Shown here: positions 6,327-10,192 of the stretch, piece after piece
Layout of the letters: every line of letters begins with the position of its first letter
Numbering within the stretch: position 1 is the stretch's first letter
DNA from: Bacillota bacterium
GTDB lineage: Bacteria > Bacillota > Clostridia > Christensenellales > Borkfalkiaceae
Reading direction: 5' to 3'
Length of the DNA: 10,192 nt
NCBI GenBank assembly: GCA_021768985.1
Contig: JAETTR010000029.1
Span: forward strand, 1 to 10,192
The notes under the pieces: generated by a model
What the model was told of the DNA's origin: nothing
The model's database searches: none
The model's input: only the letters and a program-made list of their open reading frames with translations
Made by a program: the position numbers and the translations under genes

Positions 6327-9098
6327 ATGACGAATTTTAAAATCGAATTTTCCAACCCCTGGCTGCTTCTGCTCCTGATTCCCGCGTTGGCGCTGACGTT
6401 GTTCCCGTATTTCAGACTTTCCAGAAAATACCGCCGCAACCGCAACCGCGTCGTTTCGGTGGTGTTGCACTCTCTCGTGATGCTGTTGTGCATCAGCCTG
6501 CTATCGGGCATTTCCTTCTCGTACGACGTACCCAACCGCGAGAACGAGATCATCGTATTGGTGGACGCTTCGTACAGCAACCGCGAATCGCAGGAAAAGA
6601 AGGACGAATTCATTCAGTCGGTAATCGACGAAAGCGGCAGGGGATTCAGCGTGGGCGTGGTCAAGTTCGGCTACGATCAGGTGTACGCCGCTCCGCTCTC
6701 CCACGATCTGAACCGCGTGTTCCGCGAGTATCTCTCTTCGGAGGAACCGGACGTCAGCGCGACCGATTTCACCTCTGCGTTGCGTTATGCGAGCGAGCTG
6801 TTCACGAAGCCAGAAACGGGCAAAATCGTACTCGTTTCGGACGGAATCGAAACGGACGGCAACGCGCTCGGCGTCGTAAAATCGCTTGCGGCGCAGGGGA
6901 TCAAGGTGGACGTCAAGCACTTCCCCGACGAAGTCGCTTCCGAAATCGAGGTCGTCGGCATCGATCTGCCCGACTACAACGTGAAGGCGGGAGAGGCGTT
7001 CCCGATCACGTTGCATATCAGACACAATTTCCAAAACGGCGCGACCGTTTCGGTGAAAATCTTCGACAACTACGAATCGGGGAGCTTTTCCGACGATCCC
7101 GTGGAATTCGAAGTCAACGCGGGCGTGCAGACGCTCGAACTCAAACACGCGGTGCCCGTGCCCGGAATGCACGAGCTTCGTTTCGAGCTCACGGTGCAGG
7201 AAGGGGATACCCTTACCGAAAACAATAATTATTACGCGTACGTGAAGCTGAACGCGTTCAGCAATATTCTGATCATTGAAAAGGACTCGGGCGAATCGGC
7301 GAAGCTGCGCGAGTTTTTGGAGAACAACCATTATACGGTCACCGTGCTCAGCACTTCGCGCGACGCGGCGGCGATGCCCGCCGATCTCTACGCTCTTTGC
7401 GAGTACGAACAGGTCGTTCTCGTCAATATCGCCAACAGCGATCTGAAAGCGGAGGGTATGCCCGAAAATTTCGACCGCCTGCTGTACAATTACGTGTATC
7501 TGCAGGGCGGCGGCGTGTTCACCGTGGGCGGGAACAACGACTTCGTAGACGGAAAGACCGTGCCCCACGCTTATAACCGCGACGACATGTACGAAACGGT
7601 GGACGGTCGCCGTCAGCCTACGCTGTTACAGCAGATGTTACCCGTGCAGGTGGTGGGGTACACCCCTCCCGTGGCGGTCATGCTCGTAATCGACCACTCG
7701 GGGTCCATGGAAAACACCATGCTCGGCGGTACGAAGATCGAAGCCGCCAAACAGGGCGCGCTGAGCAGCATCGACTACCTGAGTTCGCGCGACTACATCG
7801 GGATTCTGATGCTCGATATCGAAACGGTGGAAGTGTTGCCCATGACGCCCGCTTCGCAGAAAGAAACCATTCGCGACGCGATCCGCAATATTCCGACCTC
7901 GGCGCAGGAAGGCACGTTGTTCGCGCAGGCGATGGAATACGCGGGCGGCGCGCTGCGCACGACGAGCGTTCAACAGCGGCACATTATTCTCGTGACCGAC
8001 GGCGAACCCGCGGATATGGAAGCGTTTCGGACCGCCGTGGACTACAACGCGGCGCACGGTGTAACCATGTCCATCGTCACTTGCGGCGCGGCGGGCAACG
8101 AAGTTACTTCCATGCGGGAAGCCGCCAACCGCGGCAAGGGCACCTATTACAACGCCCAGACGTTCAGCGAAGTGACCAATTCGATCGCGAAGGATTTCGA
8201 AACGAGTGCGGTCGCGGAAATCGAATACGGCAAGCCGTTTACCCCTACGGTGCAGGATCATACGTCCGCCGTGGCGGGACTCGAAACGGCGACCTTCCCC
8301 CAGCTGACGGGTTACTACGGCACCCGCGCGAAGGACGGGGCGGAGGTGCCGATCGTCGGCGAATTCGTTCCCATCTACGCGCAGTGGAAATTCGGCGCGG
8401 GCATGGTCGGCAGCTTCATGTGCGATCTGAACGGAAACTGGTCAGGCGACTTTTTAACCGATCCCACGGGCGCGCGGTTTATCGGCAACGTGGTGGAGGG
8501 ACTGTTCCCGCTGGACGAGATTATGCCATCGGATATCCGCGTGGTCGTGCGGGAGGACAACTACACGACCCAGCTGAACGTATTCACCGAACTCGGGGAG
8601 GGGGAAAAGACGGAGATTTCCATTCGCCCGATCACGGAGAGCGCGGACGACTATTACGCCGACAACCCGATCTCCGTAACCGTTTCGGACGGGTATTCGC
8701 GCTTCACGCTCGAAATCACCCAACCAGGTTTATATGAAATTACCGTCATGAAGAAGTCGGAGAGCGGAGAAGAACTCTCGCGCGTTACCCTCTATAAAAC
8801 GTTCTCGTATTCGGCGGAGTACGACGTGTTCCCCGAACGGGAGCCGGTGGGCGAGGAATTCCTTACCCGAATCGCGGAGGGCGGAAACGGCGTCGTGATA
8901 AACGACGTGCTCGAAGTGTTCGAAAGCTTTTTAAAAGAAATCCACAAGAACTTCGATCCCAGAATTCTGTTTTTGATTCTTGCGATCGTGTTCTTCCTGC
9001 TCGATATCGCGGTGCGCAAGTTCAAGTTCAAGTGGCCGCACGAGCTGATCCGCGACTACAAGCAAAAAAATGCGATGAAGCAACAGGAGAGAGAATGA
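6327..9098 (+). CDS. Large membrane protein with two VWA domains and an amidotransferase-like domain
   Basis: 923 residues from ATG 6327. TM1 (about 10-28) and TM2 (about 43-61) flank a very basic loop (RLSRKYRRNRNR), so the bulk is outside the membrane. VWA1 (about 74-200) has DASYS (D80, S82, S84), T146 and VSDG (D172). A beta-sandwich-like part follows (205-308). Residues 311-445 look like the first half of a glutamine-amidotransferase-like fold (SNILIIEKDSGES; YLQGGGVFTVGG). VWA2 (about 447-625) has DHSGSM (D456, S458, S460), EGT (T530) and VTDGE (D558). Residues 630-728 (FPQLTGYYGTRAK; WKFGAGMVGSFMCDLNGNW) resemble the closing part of the amidotransferase-like domain, so VWA2 appears inserted into it. 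No catalytic Cys-His-Glu set is evident. A last TM (about 880-895) and a basic cytoplasmic tail end the protein. Both VWA metal sites look intact. Likely the main extracytoplasmic scaffold of the operon. Confidence 0.88.
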   Translation: MTNFKIEFSNPWLLLLLIPALALTLFPYFRLSRKYRRNRNRVVSVVLHSLVMLLCISLLSGISFSYDVPNRENEIIVLVDASYSNRESQEKKDEFIQSVIDESGRGFSVGVVKFGYDQVYAAPLSHDLNRVFREYLSSEEPDVSATDFTSALRYASELFTKPETGKIVLVSDGIETDGNALGVVKSLAAQGIKVDVKHFPDEVASEIEVVGIDLPDYNVKAGEAFPITLHIRHNFQNGATVSVKIFDNYESGSFSDDPVEFEVNAGVQTLELKHAVPVPGMHELRFELTVQEGDTLTENNNYYAYVKLNAFSNILIIEKDSGESAKLREFLENNHYTVTVLSTSRDAAAMPADLYALCEYEQVVLVNIANSDLKAEGMPENFDRLLYNYVYLQGGGVFTVGGNNDFVDGKTVPHAYNRDDMYETVDGRRQPTLLQQMLPVQVVGYTPPVAVMLVIDHSGSMENTMLGGTKIEAAKQGALSSIDYLSSRDYIGILMLDIETVEVLPMTPASQKETIRDAIRNIPTSAQEGTLFAQAMEYAGGALRTTSVQQRHIILVTDGEPADMEAFRTAVDYNAAHGVTMSIVTCGAAGNEVTSMREAANRGKGTYYNAQTFSEVTNSIAKDFETSAVAEIEYGKPFTPTVQDHTSAVAGLETATFPQLTGYYGTRAKDGAEVPIVGEFVPIYAQWKFGAGMVGSFMCDLNGNWSGDFLTDPTGARFIGNVVEGLFPLDEIMPSDIRVVVREDNYTTQLNVFTELGEGEKTEISIRPITESADDYYADNPISVTVSDGYSRFTLEITQPGLYEITVMKKSESGEELSRVTLYKTFSYSAEYDVFPEREPVGEEFLTRIAEGGNGVVINDVLEVFESFLKEIHKNFDPRILFLILAIVFFLLDIAVRKFKFKWPHELIRDYKQKNAMKQQERE

Positions 9099-9123
9099 AC
9101 CCTGCGTTGTTAAGGAGAACTGC

Positions 9124-10192
9124 ATGAAAAAATTGCGATATCTCGTTTTCGCCGTGATGATAACCTGTTTCCTCGCCTTGCTTGCGGGGTGCGGCAAACC
9201 CGCGCTTCCCAAACCGCAGGGGTTGAAGGTGAACGAAGCGACGCTGGAGCTTACCTGGCGGCAGGTTGTGGGCGCGCGCCGTTATACGGTGAGCGTGAAC
9301 GGAGAAGAAAGAGATTGCAGAACAAATTCATATTCGCTTGAAAATCTCGACGCGGGAGAATATCAGATCCGCGTAAAGGCGCGCGCGAACGAGGAAAACA
9401 ACCGCGATTCGGGTTGGTCGGAGCGCATCTCCTTTACGAGAGAGACGGAGCCCGGTTTCACGTTTTCTTTGCGCAACCGATCGGAGTACGACGTCACGGG
9501 GCTCGGCTCGCTCGAGGGGGATATCGTCATTCCCGAGGTCTACCGCGGGAAACCCGTAACGGGGATCGGCGACAAAGCGTTCGCCAACAAGAGCGCGATC
9601 AGGAGCGTGACGCTCGGCAAGAATATCGTCAGAATCGGCTCCATGGCGTTTTCCAACTCTTCCATCGAACGGATCGTCTTTTCAGAGGGCTTGACCTCGA
9701 TCGGCGCGAGCGCGTTTTCGAGTTGCCGTAATCTGACAGGGGAGATCGTGCTTCCCGCGGGCGTTGCGGAGCTCGGTTCGGGTGCGTTCAACTACTGCCG
9801 TAAAATTACGGGAATCAAGTTGAGCGGCGCGTTGAAAACGATTCCCGATTTCGCGTTCGGCGATTGCAACGGTTTAACGGAACTGACGATCCCGAACGGC
9901 GTGGAAAGCATCGGCACGTCTGCGTTCACGGGCTGTACGGCGATTTCTTCGGTTACGTTCGGAAGCAACCTGCAAAGCATCGGCGAAAACGCGTTTTACG
10001 GCTGTACTTCGATTACCAAAGCGGAATTCGGCGGACAGCTGGAAACGATCGGAACGGGCGCGTTTGCAAACTGTACGAAATTGAAAGAAGTGACGATTCC
10101 CGACCGCACGACTTCGATCGGCAAGAGCGCGTTCGAAGGGTGCAAGGCGCTCGACGAGGTATCCCTCGGGCGCGGAATCGAGACGATCGGCG
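9124..10192 (+). CDS. Lipoprotein with fibronectin-III-like module and LRR_5 (BspA) repeats, 3' truncated by window
   Basis: The frame is open to the window end with 356 codons visible. AAGGAG (9112-9117) lies six bases before the ATG, and the gene starts 25 bases after the dual-VWA stop, so it is probably in the same operon. Residues 1-23 form a lipoprotein signal: basic MKKLR, a hydrophobic core, and lipobox LAGC with the modified Cys at 23. The mature protein should be tethered to the outer face of the membrane. Residues about 31-106 look like a fibronectin-III module (LELTWRQVVGARRYTVSVNG; AGEYQIRVKARA; GWSERISF). From about 112 a capping segment leads into LRR_5 repeats with a strict 23-residue period. 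Ligand and length are unknown. Its place behind the VWA genes suggests it is a partner, sensor or client of that system, but read-through co-location cannot be excluded. Confidence 0.9.
   Translation, partial: MKKLRYLVFAVMITCFLALLAGCGKPALPKPQGLKVNEATLELTWRQVVGARRYTVSVNGEERDCRTNSYSLENLDAGEYQIRVKARANEENNRDSGWSERISFTRETEPGFTFSLRNRSEYDVTGLGSLEGDIVIPEVYRGKPVTGIGDKAFANKSAIRSVTLGKNIVRIGSMAFSNSSIERIVFSEGLTSIGASAFSSCRNLTGEIVLPAGVAELGSGAFNYCRKITGIKLSGALKTIPDFAFGDCNGLTELTIPNGVESIGTSAFTGCTAISSVTFGSNLQSIGENAFYGCTSITKAEFGGQLETIGTGAFANCTKLKEVTIPDRTTSIGKSAFEGCKALDEVSLGRGIETIG
9556..10192 (+). repeat. Regular 69-base LRR_5 repeat array, continuing past the window
   Basis: The Ile or Leu heading each IG-x-x-AF core falls at residues 148, 171, 193, 217, 240, 263, 286, 309, 332 and 355, a spacing of 22-24 and mostly exactly 23 residues (69 bases). 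The regularity exceeds that of the LRR protein at the left edge. Codons differ between units, so this is a protein-level repeat. Confidence 0.85.

Noticed and set aside
6501..7568. Minus-strand open frame of 355 codons opposite the dual-VWA gene
   Set aside because: It is a shadow of the VWA coding frame, with Arg/His/Val-rich composition and no domain signature.
2385..9098. Anti-phage MoxR-VWA type conflict system
   Set aside because: No nuclease, protease, toxin or nucleotide-signal domain is visible. BatA-like N-termini and external VWA domains point to an envelope function.
9556..10192. CRISPR-like or satellite array from the 69-base periodicity
   Set aside because: The period is continuous coding sequence with LRR_5 motifs and diverged DNA copies, without repeat-spacer structure.

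Overview
The window looks like chromosomal DNA of an uncultured, probably gut-associated anaerobe of the Bacillota (Clostridia). The evidence is a G/C-leaning coding sequence with AT-rich gene starts, AGGAG-type ribosome binding sites, an intrinsic terminator, a sigma-A-type promoter, a Gram-positive-style lipoprotein signal and BspA-type (LRR_5) surface proteins. A Christensenellales-like lineage is a guess from general gene content only. All genes read on the + strand.

Layout. Bases 1-930 hold the 3' end of a BspA-type leucine-rich-repeat surface protein. It is closed by a strong intrinsic terminator (995-1032). An AT-rich regulatory region follows, with a good promoter at 1079-1107. From 1196 to beyond the right edge runs what looks like one operon of six genes: (1) a three-TM protein with an InlB-type repeat and a long Gly/Asp/Asn linker; (2) a MoxR-family AAA+ ATPase; (3) a soluble DUF58 protein with a VWA-like core; (4) a BatA-like membrane protein with a VWA domain whose metal site is degenerate; (5) a 923-residue membrane protein with two intact VWA domains, the second apparently inserted into a glutamine-amidotransferase-like domain; (6) a lipoprotein with a fibronectin-III-like module and a regular 23-residue LRR_5 array, cut by the window end. 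Junctions are tight: TAATG and ATGA overlaps for genes 2/3 and 3/4, then gaps of 14 and 25 bases. The only sizeable internal gap, 2312-2384, carries a small perfect hairpin.

How the genes may work together. MoxR ATPases next to DUF58 and VWA proteins are known as chaperone-like modules (the Bat aerotolerance operon of Bacteroides is one named example) thought to mature or remodel metal-binding or envelope complexes. Positive-inside topology places the MoxR and DUF58 proteins in the cytoplasm. It puts nearly all of the InlB-repeat, VWA and amidotransferase-like domains outside the membrane, on the same side as the LRR lipoprotein. The inferred picture is an envelope complex or surface-protein assembly system in which the LRR lipoprotein is a partner, sensor or client. 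That role is an inference from gene order, not something the sequence proves.

The core is a recognisable family module and not a wholly new system. The less ordinary points are the lipoprotein as the last visible operon gene, the InlB-repeat protein at its head, the degenerate VWA site, the nested VWA insertion and the short palindrome before moxR. No RNA genes, CRISPR arrays, insertion sequences or attachment sites were seen.
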